From Thermohalobaculum sp039027855 (GTDB lineage: Bacteria > Pseudomonadota > Alphaproteobacteria > Rhodobacterales > Rhodobacteraceae): a stretch of DNA of 64,000 bases. The stretch spans positions 153,895 through 217,894 of the forward strand of contig JBCCJI010000002.1 in assembly GCA_039027855.1 (NCBI GenBank), given 5' to 3'. A model generated the notes under the pieces. The model did not search any database, was not told the origin of the DNA, and saw only the letters and a program-made list of their open reading frames with translations. Below, one piece after another: positions 44,718 to 53,689 of the stretch. Both the position numbers and the translations under genes were made by a program. Numbering within the stretch: position 1 is the stretch's first letter; each line of letters opens with the position of its first letter.

Positions 44718-45610
44718 GGCAGGCCCGCGCTCTCGCTGGCCAGGCTGCCGCGCACCGGCGAGGGCAGCGACAACAGCAGCCGCAGCATCGCCCCCAGTTC
44801 TTCGCGGTGCTTGGCGCGCGGCAGAACGGCGTCGATCATGCCGTGATCCAGCAGGTACTCGGCACGCTGGAACCCCTCGGGCAGCTTTTCACCGATGGTG
44901 TCCTCGATGACGCGCGGCCCGGCAAAGCAGATCAGCGCCCCGGGCTCGGCGATCTGGATATCACCCAGCATGGCATAACTGGCCGTGACGCCGCCGGTGG
45001 TGGGATTGGTCAACACGACCACATAGGGCAGCCCCGCCTCGCGCAGTTGCTGCACCGCGAGCGTGGTGCGCGGCATCTGCATAAGGCTCAGGATCCCCTC
45101 CTGCATGCGCGCGCCACCTGCCGCCGCGAACACGACGACGGGCGCACGCAGACCCACGGCCGTCTCGGCGGCCGCGATCAGGGCATTGCCGACACCCATG
45201 CCCATCGAGCCGCCCATGAAGCGGAAGTCCTGCGCAGCCGCCACGACATCGAGGCCGTAGAGCGCGCCCTTGCCGACCAGCATCGCGTCCTGCTCGCCGG
45301 TCTTGCGCCTCGCATCGCGCAGGCGGTCGGCATAGCGCTTCTCATCGCGGAACTGCAGCGGGTCGGGCAGCGGCTCAGGCACCTCAACCTCGGTCCAGGC
45401 GCCGTGGTCGAAGAACGCGTCAAACCGGTCGCGCGGCGCGATGGCATGGTGATGCCCACAGCTCGTGCAGACGCATTGCGCCGTCGTATAGTCGCGATGG
45501 AACAGCATCTGCCCGCAGCCGTCGCATTTCAGCCAGAGGTTCTCCGGCATCTCGCGCCGCTGGAAGAACGACTTGATCTTCGGCGGGACGTATTCGGTGA
45601 TCCAGTTCAT
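44714..45610 (-). CDS. accD: Acetyl-CoA carboxylase carboxyltransferase beta subunit
   Basis: Part of the enzyme making malonyl-CoA for fatty acid synthesis, 298 residues. The N-terminal zinc ribbon is complete (CDGCGQ...CTSCGHH), followed by the crotonase-fold region with GGSMGMGVGNA, FAAAGGARMQEG and TNPTTGGVTASYAMLGD. The start MNWITEYVPPKI is the family's usual one. It is coupled to folC by a four-base overlap and follows the VPLPA-CTERM gene at a distance of 100 bases. Confidence 0.97.
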   Translation of the reverse strand: MNWITEYVPPKIKSFFQRREMPENLWLKCDGCGQMLFHRDYTTAQCVCTSCGHHHAIAPRDRFDAFFDHGAWTEVEVPEPLPDPLQFRDEKRYADRLRDARRKTGEQDAMLVGKGALYGLDVVAAAQDFRFMGGSMGMGVGNALIAAAETAVGLRAPVVVFAAAGGARMQEGILSLMQMPRTTLAVQQLREAGLPYVVVLTNPTTGGVTASYAMLGDIQIAEPGALICFAGPRVIEDTIGEKLPEGFQRAEYLLDHGMIDAVLPRAKHREELGAMLRLLLSLPSPVRGSLASESAGLP

Positions 45611-45710
45611 CGGCCAGCCCTCGGCTCGGCCCGCACGACAGGTGCGGCGCGGCTGGGCGTGATCTAGAGCCGATATCGGGCCGGCGCAATCGGCGCCCTG
45701 CCCCGCTGCC

Positions 45711-46682
45711 CTAGTCGGTGGGCGCCGCGGCAGGCCGGCGGCGACGCAGGAACAGCGCGCCGGCAGCACCGGCCAGCAGAAGGGCCGAGGGCGGCAGCGG
45801 TACCGCGGTCGGCTGGAAGGCCAGCTGCTCTATCCCGCCCGAGACGCCATCCAGCGTGATCGAGAAACTGCGCACGGCCAGCGTCAGGGCGCCCAGCGCC
45901 TGGAGGTCGAAGATCTTCTCGGAATTGTCGCCCGTCGCGTTGGTCGCGGTGAACACGACGGAGGGATCGGCCAGATCGATCGAGGCATTCTGTCGCCCGT
46001 CGGCATAGCTGAACTCCAGGATCACCTCGGCCAGGTTGCCGGCGTCCTGGGCATCGGGTTCCTCGAAATCGATCAGCACCAGTTCCTCAAGATCGACGCC
46101 CAACTGATAGCGCGAGGCGAGGAAGTTGTAGGTCACGGAGTTGGCGTTGTTTCCGCCGGCCGCGTCATCGGGACGGGCATAGCCCTGCGGGTTGTTCGCA
46201 GCAGCAGGCGCGCCGGGACCGAAGGTCGGCGTGCCTGCCGGCGGGGTCAGCGCCACGATGGTGTTGTTGCTGTTGCCGGCATTGCCCTGCTGCTCTTGGA
46301 AGATCAGCAGGCGGTTGCGCGGGGTCGAGCCGAGATTTGGCCCGGTCGCGAGGTCGGGATCGCCGCCCTGACACGCTGCGAGGCCGCCCGGCTGGCCGTT
46401 GTCGCCACAGTTCGATTCGAACAAGACCGCGCCGAGCGCGTTGTTGCCGAGATTGACCGAGAACTCCACGCCGAAGGCATCGACGAACAGGCCCCGGTCG
46501 CCATTGTCGTCCGCGACGATCTCACCGCTGACGGTATCGCGACCCGTCAGCACGGTGTTGCCGCCCCCATCGGTCGCCGGCGCGCCGATGAAGGCACGGT
46601 CGAAATCGAGCGTGAGCCCAGCCGCCGGAGTGAACGGCGCCAGGCACAGGGTCGCGGCCATGATCGCTGGACTGAAACGCAT
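45711..46682 (-). CDS. Exported VPLPA-type PEP-CTERM protein
   Basis: A 323-residue surface or exopolysaccharide-associated protein. N-terminal signal peptide (FSPAIMAATLCLAPFTPAAG), a Gly/Asn-rich beta body (GNAGNSNNTIVAL), and the C-terminal sorting signal VPLPPSALLLAGAAGALF followed by RRRR. Such tails are cleaved by an exosortase; the VPLPA variant is usual in Rhodobacteraceae. No exosortase gene is in the window. Strong GGGGGTGAGG before the ATG. It separates accD from trpA, genes that commonly lie together. Confidence 0.85.
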   Translation of the reverse strand: MRFSPAIMAATLCLAPFTPAAGLTLDFDRAFIGAPATDGGGNTVLTGRDTVSGEIVADDNGDRGLFVDAFGVEFSVNLGNNALGAVLFESNCGDNGQPGGLAACQGGDPDLATGPNLGSTPRNRLLIFQEQQGNAGNSNNTIVALTPPAGTPTFGPGAPAAANNPQGYARPDDAAGGNNANSVTYNFLASRYQLGVDLEELVLIDFEEPDAQDAGNLAEVILEFSYADGRQNASIDLADPSVVFTATNATGDNSEKIFDLQALGALTLAVRSFSITLDGVSGGIEQLAFQPTAVPLPPSALLLAGAAGALFLRRRRPAAAPTD

Positions 46683-46809
46683 ACCTCACCCCCAAAACGG
46701 TAGGAGCGGGATCGCAGAGCGCTGTGTCGTGGTGATGGCCGATGCGGCGCGATGTCGCCGCAATCGCCGGCCAAACGGGCATTTTTCGTGGCTTTTTAGG
46801 ACGTTGCTG

Positions 46810-47607
46810 CTATCGCGCGCCGGTATGGGCCCCACGCGCAAGATCGGCGACAAAGCTCAGTACGCTGGACGCATCGGCCCCGGCGCCGATCTTCTCGACG
46901 ATGGCCGAGCCCACGACAACGCCATCGGCGACACCGGCCATCTGGCTCGCACCCTCGGGCGTCTTGATGCCGAAGCCGACGCAGACCGGCAGGCTGGAGG
47001 CCGCGCGAATGCGCGCCACGTCCGGCGCGACGCGGGCGGCGTTGGCCTCGGCCGCACCCGTGATCCCGGTGATCGACACGTAATAGACGAAGCCGCCAGT
47101 ATTGCGGACGACAGCCGGCAGACGCCGGTCATCGGTGGTGGGGGTGGCGAGGCGGATGAACTCGATCCCCTTGGCCCGCGCAGGCAGGCAGAGCTCGTCA
47201 TCCTCCTCGGGCGGCAGGTCGACAACGATCAGCGCATCGACCCCGGCGGCCTTGGCATCGTCGAGAAAGCGCTCCACGCCATGGCTGTAGATCGGGTTGT
47301 AGTAGCCCATGATGACGATGGGGGTGGTGTCGTCACCCTCGCGAAAGGCGCGCACGGTGTTGAGCGTCCGGTCCAGCGTCATGCCGCCGGCCAAGGCGCG
47401 CTGGCCTGCCGCCTGGATCGTGGGCCCGTCGGCCATCGGGTCGGTGAAGGGCAGCCCAAGCTCGATGATGTCGACGCCTGCGCCGGGCAGGCCCTTCATG
47501 ATCTCAAGCGCCGTCGCCTCATCGGGGTCGCCCGCCATCATATAGCTGACGAAGGCTGATTTACCCTCGCCCTTCAGGCGCTGAAAGGTGGCGTCGATGC
47601 GCGACAT
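46810..47607 (-). CDS. trpA: Tryptophan synthase alpha chain
   Basis: Cleaves indole-3-glycerol phosphate to indole and glyceraldehyde-3-phosphate and passes indole to TrpB. The 265-residue TIM barrel shows FVSYMMAGDPD, the catalytic Glu in IIELGLPFTDPMADGPTIQ, with Asp in the same loop, and the phosphate-binding GFGIKTPEGA. Standard length (~265). It is separated from trpB by two unrelated small genes. Confidence 0.97.
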   Translation of the reverse strand: MSRIDATFQRLKGEGKSAFVSYMMAGDPDEATALEIMKGLPGAGVDIIELGLPFTDPMADGPTIQAAGQRALAGGMTLDRTLNTVRAFREGDDTTPIVIMGYYNPIYSHGVERFLDDAKAAGVDALIVVDLPPEEDDELCLPARAKGIEFIRLATPTTDDRRLPAVVRNTGGFVYYVSITGITGAAEANAARVAPDVARIRAASSLPVCVGFGIKTPEGASQMAGVADGVVVGSAIVEKIGAGADASSVLSFVADLARGAHTGAR

Positions 47608-47710
47608 CTGGCTCTCCGGCAGGCTTGGTTCCAGCGCGGTTGATGCGAAAGCTGCACCGCAGGGTGAAGGGCTGCCATCGCCAGCCGTATCGGCAAAGAG
47701 ATGAAGCGAA

Positions 47711-47732
47711 CGGCCGGCCCGAGGGCCGGCCG
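47711..47732 (-). terminator. Perfect GC hairpin after the DUF2158-like gene
   Basis: CGGCCGGCCC (47711-47720) and GGGCCGGCCG (47723-47732) form a perfect 10-bp inverted repeat with a two-base centre, just downstream of the DUF2158-like stop. No T-run follows, so it may act as a terminator only weakly or stabilise the 3' end. Confidence 0.45.
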
Positions 47733-47754
47733 ATAAGGCTGAACAGCGGGCTGA

Positions 47755-48264
47755 TCAGTCGTCCTTGCGGTAGTACTTCTTGTCGCGAGGCTTGCCGTCC
47801 CAACCGGTCTTGCGCGGGCCACCACGGTCACCGCCGCGGTCATCGCGATAGCTGCGTCCGCCGTCGCGATAGTCCTCACGCCGGTCGTCGCGGCCCCCAC
47901 GGTCGCCCCCACGGTCGCCACCGCGGTCATTCGAGTAGCGCCCGCCATAGGAGCGCCCGCCGCCATGGCCACGGTCGCCGTCCCGGTCACCGCCCCTGTC
48001 GCCGCCCCTGTCGCCCCCACGGCCTCCATAGCCGCCCCGGTCGCCGCCGCGGTCGTTGTTATGCCGGCCGCCGCCACCGTGGCGGTTGCCATGGTCCTCG
48101 CGCACTTCCCATTTGTTCAGGAGGCGGGTGTCGAAGCTCGCGCGGCCGATCGTGCCCTCGTGGCACCAGACGACCTCGACGCTCTCTTCGCCAGTGGCCT
48201 CGACCGTCATGCGCATCGAGCCCGATTTGAGGACCACGAGGTCCCCGATCTCATACGTCGCCAT
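47755..48264 (-). CDS. DUF2158/YodC-like protein with RGG-repeat tail
   Basis: A 169-residue two-part protein. Residues 1-50 match the small DUF2158 domain (GDLVVLKSGSMRMTVEATG and VWCHEGTIGRASFDTRLLNKW). The remaining ~110 residues are a disordered Arg/Gly/Asp-rich tail with DRGGDRGG units, ending in Lys-rich KPRDKKYYRKDD. RGG tails in eukaryotes and cyanobacteria bind RNA; the function here is unknown. AAAGGATCG precedes the ATG. It lies between trpA and trpB but its mRNA may end at the hairpin downstream. Confidence 0.8.
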   Translation of the reverse strand: MATYEIGDLVVLKSGSMRMTVEATGEESVEVVWCHEGTIGRASFDTRLLNKWEVREDHGNRHGGGGRHNNDRGGDRGGYGGRGGDRGGDRGGDRDGDRGHGGGRSYGGRYSNDRGGDRGGDRGGRDDRREDYRDGGRSYRDDRGGDRGGPRKTGWDGKPRDKKYYRKDD

Positions 48265-48488
48265 AGCGGCGATCCTTTCCTCGCCCGGGCCTGCAACCCT
48301 GGGCATCCCACTGTCCGGCTACCTGCCGGTCGGTCGCGCCGGTCACAGACCCGGCCATCCGCATGTTGCGGCAACCCCGCCACGCGGGGAGACGGGGACA
48401 TAGAGGGCCGGCGGCACCGCTGGCAAGCCCCCTTGTGCTGACGGATTATCGCCCTTACCCGCCCCAAAATGCGATACTGGGGTGGACC

Positions 48489-48719
48489 ATGCTCCGCATC
48501 ACATTCTTCATGACCGACGTCGCTTGCCAACGGATCTCACTTGTCAAATTCATGCAAGCGCGATGCGGCATTGGACTTAAAGATGCCAAGACAGAAATGG
48601 AGCGTGTCGTTTCAGGGGAGCGGGTCACCCTACCCATTGATCGCTTTACTCACGAGGAAGCAACACAGCTGCTCGAGATGAGGATCTCTTTCGAAGTCTC
48701 CTCCAATGACGCAGCATAA
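48489..48719 (+). CDS. Small orphan protein resembling the L7/L12 C-terminal fold
   Basis: A 76-residue protein on the strand opposite to trpB and the DUF2158-like gene. ISLVKFMQARCGIGLKDAKT and the following EMERVV have the helix-turn pattern of the ribosomal L7/L12 C-terminal domain (xxVKxVRExTGLGLKEAK), and ...EEATQLLEM..SFEV completes the order; this is pattern similarity, not an identified family. Base composition is clearly less GC-rich than the neighbours, which fits recent gain. No strong ribosome site is seen upstream of the ATG. Confidence 0.55.
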   Translation: MLRITFFMTDVACQRISLVKFMQARCGIGLKDAKTEMERVVSGERVTLPIDRFTHEEATQLLEMRISFEVSSNDAA

Positions 48720-48731
48720 CATCGGCCTTTC

Positions 48732-49952
48732 TTACATCTCGGCGCCCAGCGCCTCGGCTACGGTGAAGATGTCCTTGTCGCCGCGCCCGCACATGTTCAT
48801 CACCAGCAGATGGTCGGCCGGCAGGGTCGGCGCCAGCTTGGTCACATGGGCGAGGGCGTGGGACGGCTCCAGCGCCGGGATGATCCCCTCGGTCCGGCAG
48901 CAGAGCTGGAAGGCCTCCAGCGCCTCCTCATCGGTCACGCTGACGTATTCGACACGGCCCATATCGTGCAGCCAGGCGTGCTCCGGCCCGATGCCGGGAT
49001 AGTCGAGACCGGCCGAGATCGAGTGCCCCTCGAGGATCTGACCGTCATCGTCCTGCAACAGGTAGGTGCGGTTGCCGTGCAGCACGCCGGGGCGTCCGCC
49101 GGTCAGCGAGGCGGCATGCTCCATCCGGTCGTCGACGCCGTGGCCCCCGGCCTCGACCCCGATGATGCGCACATCGCGGTCGTCGAGGAACGGGTGGAAC
49201 AGGCCCATGGCGTTCGAGCCACCGCCGATGCAGGCCACCAGGCTGTCGGGCAGGCGCCCTTCGGCCGCCATCATCTGCTCGCGCGTCTCGCGCCCGATGA
49301 TCGACTGGAAATCGCGCACCATCGCCGGGTAGGGATGCGGGCCCGCGACGGTGCCGATGCAGTAGAAGGTGTTGTCGACATTGGTGACCCAGTCGCGCAG
49401 CGCCTCGTTCATGGCGTCTTTCAGCGTCGCGCGCCCCGAGGTGACGGGCACCACCTTGGCGCCCAGCAGCTTCATGCGGAAGACGTTGGGCTTTTGCCGC
49501 TCCACATCCGTAGCGCCCATGAAGACGATGCATTCCAGCCCGAACTTGGCGCAGACGGTCGCGGTGGCAACGCCGTGCTGCCCGGCGCCGGTCTCGGCGA
49601 TGATCCGCTTTTTGCCCATGCGCCGCGCCAGCAGGATCTGGCCCAGCACGTTGTTGATCTTATGCGCGCCGGTGTGGTTCAGCTCGTCGCGCTTCAGGTA
49701 GATCTTGGCCCCCCCCAACCTCTCAGTCAGGCGCGGCGCGAAGTACAGCGGGCTTGGCCGGCCGACATAATGGGTCCAGAGATCATTCATCTCCGCCCAG
49801 AACTGCGTATCATCCTTCGCCCTGGCGTATTCGGCCTCCAGATCGAGGATCAGCGGCATCAGCGTCTCGGAAACGAAGCGCCCGCCGAACAGGCCAAATC
49901 GGCCCTTCTCGTCCGGTCCGGTGCGGAAGCTATTGGGGACGGTCTCGTTCAT
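48732..49952 (-). CDS. trpB: Tryptophan synthase beta chain
   Basis: Pyridoxal-phosphate enzyme (406 residues) joining indole and serine to tryptophan. The PLP lysine is in LNHTGAHKINN; ETGAGQHGVATAT and the phosphate-binding CIGGGSNAMG follow; EGHSISAGLDYPGIGP is the substrate-loop region. AGGAGAG lies eight bases before the ATG at 49952, preferred over longer starts. It follows trpF on the same strand with a ~295-base gap. Confidence 0.97.
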   Translation of the reverse strand: MNETVPNSFRTGPDEKGRFGLFGGRFVSETLMPLILDLEAEYARAKDDTQFWAEMNDLWTHYVGRPSPLYFAPRLTERLGGAKIYLKRDELNHTGAHKINNVLGQILLARRMGKKRIIAETGAGQHGVATATVCAKFGLECIVFMGATDVERQKPNVFRMKLLGAKVVPVTSGRATLKDAMNEALRDWVTNVDNTFYCIGTVAGPHPYPAMVRDFQSIIGRETREQMMAAEGRLPDSLVACIGGGSNAMGLFHPFLDDRDVRIIGVEAGGHGVDDRMEHAASLTGGRPGVLHGNRTYLLQDDDGQILEGHSISAGLDYPGIGPEHAWLHDMGRVEYVSVTDEEALEAFQLCCRTEGIIPALEPSHALAHVTKLAPTLPADHLLVMNMCGRGDKDIFTVAEALGAEM

Positions 49953-50247
49953 CGCGTCGCTCTCCTGTGCCAAGGCGGGTGATACGCCGGAGCTGCCGGG
50001 GCTGTCGATGGCGTTGACTGCGTGCTCGCGCCGCATCGCGCCCTTATCGGGCGGTGATCAGGGGTCGAGCACCCGTTCCAGGTCCTGATGTGACGCGGTG
50101 AAGCCGAGGGCCGCGTCGAAGCACAGCGCGTCCTGCCGGGTCTGACGGGCTGGTCATTCGGAGCAGCCCTGCCCCACCCCACGGGCGCGGTGGAAGGCAT
50201 GGGCGATCAGCCGCCGGCATGCCTCGCCCAAGCCTGGCGCACTGCCA

Positions 50248-50928
50248 TCAGGCGAGGGCGTCGAGGAAGGCGCGCATCAGCGCCGGGTCCTTGATCCCCG
50301 GTGCGCTTTCGACGCCCGAGGACACGTCGAGCTGCTCGGCGCCGGTGCGCCGCACGGCCTCGGCCGCGTTGTCGGGCGTCAGGCCACCGGCCAGCAGCCA
50401 AGGCAGCGGCATCTGGCGCCCGGCCAGCAGCGACCAGTCGAAGGCGAGGCCGTTGCCGCCCGGCAGGCGCGCATCCTTGTGGGGCTTGGCATCGATCAGC
50501 AGTTGATCGGCTACGCCCGCATAGGCGTCGATGGCGGCCAGATCCTCGGCCTCGCGGATGCCGATGGCTTTCATCACCGGCAGCCCGTGGCGGCCACGGA
50601 TCTCGGCCACGCGCTGGGGCGTCTCGGCACCGTGGAGTTGCAGGATGTCGAGCGGCACCTCGGCCAGCACGCGGTCCAGCAGCGCGTCGTCGGGGTCGAC
50701 AAACAGCCCGACCTTGGCGACGCCGGGGGCGGCGGCAAGCGCTGCGTCACGTGCCTCGGCCGGTTGGAGCGCGCGGGGCGACGGCGGGAAGAACACGAAC
50801 CCGACATAGGCCGCTCCCGCGTCGCAGGCCGCCTCGACACCGGCGGCATCCCGCAGGCCGCAGATCTTGACGCGGATCGCCCCGCGCGCGGCGCTGGCCG
50901 GTCTTGGCGATAGCAGGGGTGTCGTCAT
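50248..50928 (-). CDS. trpF: Phosphoribosylanthranilate isomerase
   Basis: Third step of tryptophan synthesis from anthranilate, a 226-residue TIM-barrel. The N-terminal VKICGLRDAAGVEAACDAGA contains the catalytic Cys; the general acid Asp is in LLIDAKPH; LAGGLTPDNAAEAV and DVSSGVESAPGIKDP end the barrel. About 18 residues precede the usual start. The ribosome site is weak. Downstream of lapA, upstream of trpB. Confidence 0.95.
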   Translation of the reverse strand: MTTPLLSPRPASAARGAIRVKICGLRDAAGVEAACDAGAAYVGFVFFPPSPRALQPAEARDAALAAAPGVAKVGLFVDPDDALLDRVLAEVPLDILQLHGAETPQRVAEIRGRHGLPVMKAIGIREAEDLAAIDAYAGVADQLLIDAKPHKDARLPGGNGLAFDWSLLAGRQMPLPWLLAGGLTPDNAAEAVRRTGAEQLDVSSGVESAPGIKDPALMRAFLDALA

Positions 50929-51058
50929 GGCGTGGCGCTACGGTGGCAACGGCTGATGGTCAAGCCGGCGCCGTCGCCTGCGGCTTGGGCTCGCCCCGCG
51001 GACCGCGCGCCGATCTAGCGAGGTTGAAGACCGAGCGCTGCCGCCGACTACCGGCCGA

Positions 51059-51406
51059 TTACTGCGCGGCAATACGGGGCAGGTCTTCCTTAGGGTCGTC
51101 AAGCTTGGTCTTCAGACGGGCATTTTCGGCGCGCAACTGCGAAACCTCGCGCCCCCGAGTGGCGGCCTCGACCCGGTGCTTGCTCTCGCGCACCCATTCG
51201 AACACCTCGCCGATCACAAAGCCCAGCAGCATCGCGGCAAGGATCACCACCGAAAGCGGCATATCCGGCAGCGACGGCGCCCCGTTGGTCACACTCGCAG
51301 GCAGCAGGCGCAGCGTCACAGGTTCCATGTTGGCGACGCCAAGCAGCACCAACGCCGCCCCGATCAGAACGAGAACACCGATGCGGAAGAGGCGGATGAT
51401 CATCAT
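51059..51406 (-). CDS. LapA-domain (DUF1049) membrane protein
   Basis: A 115-residue inner-membrane protein with two helices (residues ~4-26 and ~50-66, PLSVVILAAMLLGFVIGEVF) and a C-terminal coiled coil (REVSQLRAENARLKTKLDD). This is the LapA/YciS-like architecture, linked to lipopolysaccharide assembly in enterics. It lies between ihfB and trpF, a conserved order in Rhodobacteraceae. Confidence 0.88.
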   Translation of the reverse strand: MMIIRLFRIGVLVLIGAALVLLGVANMEPVTLRLLPASVTNGAPSLPDMPLSVVILAAMLLGFVIGEVFEWVRESKHRVEAATRGREVSQLRAENARLKTKLDDPKEDLPRIAAQ

Positions 51407-51480
51407 TGGCTGGCTCTCCGTCGTACCATGGGCCCAGATGGCGCGCCCACCCAGCGGAGGGCGCTTCCACTTTCATACCC

Positions 51481-51780
51481 TCAGTCGTCGTCGTTGTCGT
51501 GCCCGTTATTCATCCGCTCGCGCATATCCTTGCCGGCCTTGAAGAAGGGCACGCGCTTTTCGGGCACGGGCACGCTTTCGCCGGTACGCGGATTGCGCCC
51601 CATCCGGGCATCGCGCGTCTTGACCGAGAAGGCCCCGAAACCGCGCAGTTCTACCCGGTCGCCCCTCTCAAGCGCCGAGGTGATCTCCTCGAACACGGTC
51701 GAGACGATGCGTTCCACGTCGCGCTGATAGAGGTGCTGGTGGTCCTCGGCGATCTTTTGGACGAGCTCTGACTTGATCAT
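51481..51780 (-). CDS. ihfB: Integration host factor beta subunit
   Basis: DNA-bending protein of 99 residues with IhfA. MIKSELVQKIAEDHQHL, VELRGFGAFSVKTRDAR and GRNPRTGESVPVPEK are family hallmarks, the last containing the intercalating Pro. The C-terminal Asn/Asp-rich tail (NNGHDNDDD) is short and acidic. Upstream of lapA on the same strand. Confidence 0.97.
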   Translation of the reverse strand: MIKSELVQKIAEDHQHLYQRDVERIVSTVFEEITSALERGDRVELRGFGAFSVKTRDARMGRNPRTGESVPVPEKRVPFFKAGKDMRERMNNGHDNDDD

Positions 51781-52076
51781 GAAACCTCCCCGCCGCCCGT
51801 GGAGCGGCTTTGGCGCCGCGTGCTGTGCGCCATGGAGCGCGGTGCCGCAGAAGACCTCCGCTGCCCACGCCTCCCGACTGATCTGGACCGGCAGTTTTGT
51901 CCTTCGCCGACAGCAGCGTCAACCACGCGCGGCCGCCAGAGACAGATTGTTTCGTAAATGGTTACGCCAATGGCAGGACCTGCTTAGAGCCAGTCGGCAG
52001 CCGCGTCGGGCCTCGGGCGCCGTGGCGTCGCTTAGCGCTCGGCCGCCACAGCGCCATCGCGCCGGGGAGTGCCCGC

Positions 52077-52496
52077 TCAGTCGTCAAAGCCCCCAAGCTC
52101 TCGGCTGAGCGTCAGTCTGCAGTCGGATGGGCCGCCGATATTCGTGCCGATCAGGTCGCCATCATCCTGCAATGTGACGCGCCAATCCCAGCCGTCCCTT
52201 TCGTCGATCAGAAAACTGCCCTCGCCCTCGTCGACCACATCGAACGCCTTCTTGAACAGGTCCTCGACATAGACGCGGAGTTCGCCGAACTGCCGTCCAC
52301 CGACGCTCGCGACATCGATGAAGGCCGCGCCGCCGCGCCCGGTGGGACACAGGAACAGACCACCCCAGCGCCCTTCGATGGACCCTGTGGCAGCAGCAGC
52401 ATCTGACGTGCCATTACCCGCCAGCTGCGCCTGAGCAAGCCCGGGCATGATCGCTGCGCACAACAGTATGATGACCAAGCGCATCCGGCCGCCCAT
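52077..52496 (-). CDS. Hypothetical exported protein coupled to SppA
   Basis: A 139-residue protein with a signal peptide (RLVIILLCAAIMPGLAQA). The mature part has two Cys (GLFLCPTGRGG, GPSDCRLTL) likely to form a disulfide and is otherwise beta-rich (FGELRVYVEDLF, WDWRVTLQDDGDLIGTNIGG). No family is recognised. Its ATG overlaps the TGA of the upstream peptidase gene by one base (TGATG), so the two are translated together. Confidence 0.7.
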   Translation of the reverse strand: MGGRMRLVIILLCAAIMPGLAQAQLAGNGTSDAAAATGSIEGRWGGLFLCPTGRGGAAFIDVASVGGRQFGELRVYVEDLFKKAFDVVDEGEGSFLIDERDGWDWRVTLQDDGDLIGTNIGGPSDCRLTLSRELGGFDD

Positions 52497-53452
52497 CAAT
52501 ACATGATCGCCATGAGGCGGAAGCCGGGCGTCAGCCGCGCGGCAGCCGGAGCGACGCTGCTTTCGATCACGCTGTCGAGGCCGGTTGCCCGGGTCATGGC
52601 GCGCAGGAACCAGGGCAGTTCCTCCTCACCCCATTTCCGCGCGCGGCGATCAAGATCGGGGTCGATCTCATGGGTCTCTTCGAGCCAGGCGTCCACCGCA
52701 TCACGCTCGCCAACGGCATCGATCAGACCAAGATCAAGCGCGAGGCGACCAGTATGCACCCGCCCGTCGGCGACGGCATCGAGGGCCGCGCCCTCAAGAT
52801 CGCGGCGCTCGCCCACCAGCCCGCGGAACCACTGGTAGCTGTCCTCGATCAGGCGGCGCTGTTCCTCGATCGCCTCGGGCGGGGGCGCGGTGAGAAAGCC
52901 CGGCTCCGCCTTTAGGGGCGAGGATTTGATCTTGATGACGCTGACACCGTTATCGGCCAAGAACTCCGAGATGTTGGGCCCCTCGGCCACCACGCCGATT
53001 GAGCCCGTGATCGTGTTGGACCGCGCGACGATGTAATCGGTGCCGATGGCTGCGATGTAGCCACCCGAAGCCGCCACATCGATCATTTCCGCCGCGACCG
53101 GTTTCTCGGCGGCGATGGCGCGCAGGTCATTATAAAGCTCTTCCGACCCTGTCACGGTGCCGCCGGGCGACGACAGGCGGACGATCACAGCCTTCACCGC
53201 GTCTTCCTCCGCCAGCTTTTCCAGAAGCTCCGAGCGCTCGGCATCCGAGGTGATCACGCCGCCGATCTCGACCACGGCGACATGGTCGCCGCCACCGCCC
53301 CCGCCGCCACCGGCGAGCCCGCGCACCCCGGTCAGCGTCGCGATCGCCAGGATCATCGCCCCGATCACGGCCACGATGGCAAGGATGCGCCAGAGCGCGA
53401 GTCGCCGGCGCATCTGACGCCGTTCGATGATGAGATCAGCCGTCGCGGTCAT
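52496..53452 (-). CDS. SppA-type signal peptide peptidase
   Basis: Inner-membrane Ser/Lys peptidase (318 residues) that degrades cleaved signal peptides. One N-terminal membrane segment (~21-45) is followed by a poly-Gly linker. The catalytic Ser lies in DVAASGGYIAA and the Lys in IKSSPLKAEPG. The family's YNDLRAIAAEKPV and GSIGV segments are present. Length matches the short single-domain form (SppA 36K). Downstream of rpsA's terminator, with the exported protein coupled behind it. Confidence 0.92.
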   Translation of the reverse strand: MTATADLIIERRQMRRRLALWRILAIVAVIGAMILAIATLTGVRGLAGGGGGGGGDHVAVVEIGGVITSDAERSELLEKLAEEDAVKAVIVRLSSPGGTVTGSEELYNDLRAIAAEKPVAAEMIDVAASGGYIAAIGTDYIVARSNTITGSIGVVAEGPNISEFLADNGVSVIKIKSSPLKAEPGFLTAPPPEAIEEQRRLIEDSYQWFRGLVGERRDLEGAALDAVADGRVHTGRLALDLGLIDAVGERDAVDAWLEETHEIDPDLDRRARKWGEEELPWFLRAMTRATGLDSVIESSVAPAAARLTPGFRLMAIMY

Positions 53453-53591
53453 GCTGTGCCCCCGGATCGCGGATGGTGGATCGTCCCTCGCCTACCGCCT
53501 AGCCCGCGGCACGGGTCCGCGTCGAGGGCCTAGGTCGTCGCGCATCGGCCGAGAGCGGGCAGGAAGGGCACAACTGCGCAGGCTTTCCTTA

Positions 53592-53626
53592 AGAAAAAAC
53601 GCCACCGCGTCGGGCGCGGTGGCGTT
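53592..53626 (-). terminator. Rho-independent terminator of rpsA
   Basis: ACGCCACCGCG (53599-53609) and CGCGGTGGCGT (53615-53625) form a perfect 11-bp stem with a five-base loop; on the minus strand it is followed by TTTTTTCTT. It closes the rpsA transcript 64 bases after the stop. Confidence 0.92.
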
Positions 53627-53689
53627 GGTTTTGCTCTGGTTTCAAGCAGCGCTCGCGCCGGGGCGGCGCGTTCCGATGCAGGCCCGGTG

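Noticed and set aside
46744..46761. GCGGCG/CGCCGC hairpin as terminator of trpA
   Set aside because: No T-run on the minus strand and it lies over 45 bases past the trpA stop, near the start of the VPLPA-CTERM gene.
47574..48092. An Ala/Thr/Gly-repeat open frame on the minus strand
   Set aside because: It is another frame of the RGG-repeat region; the repeats make it open by chance.
51917..51922. TTGACG as -35 of an ihfB promoter
   Set aside because: The element 17 bases downstream is CAAAAC, too weak a -10 to support a call.
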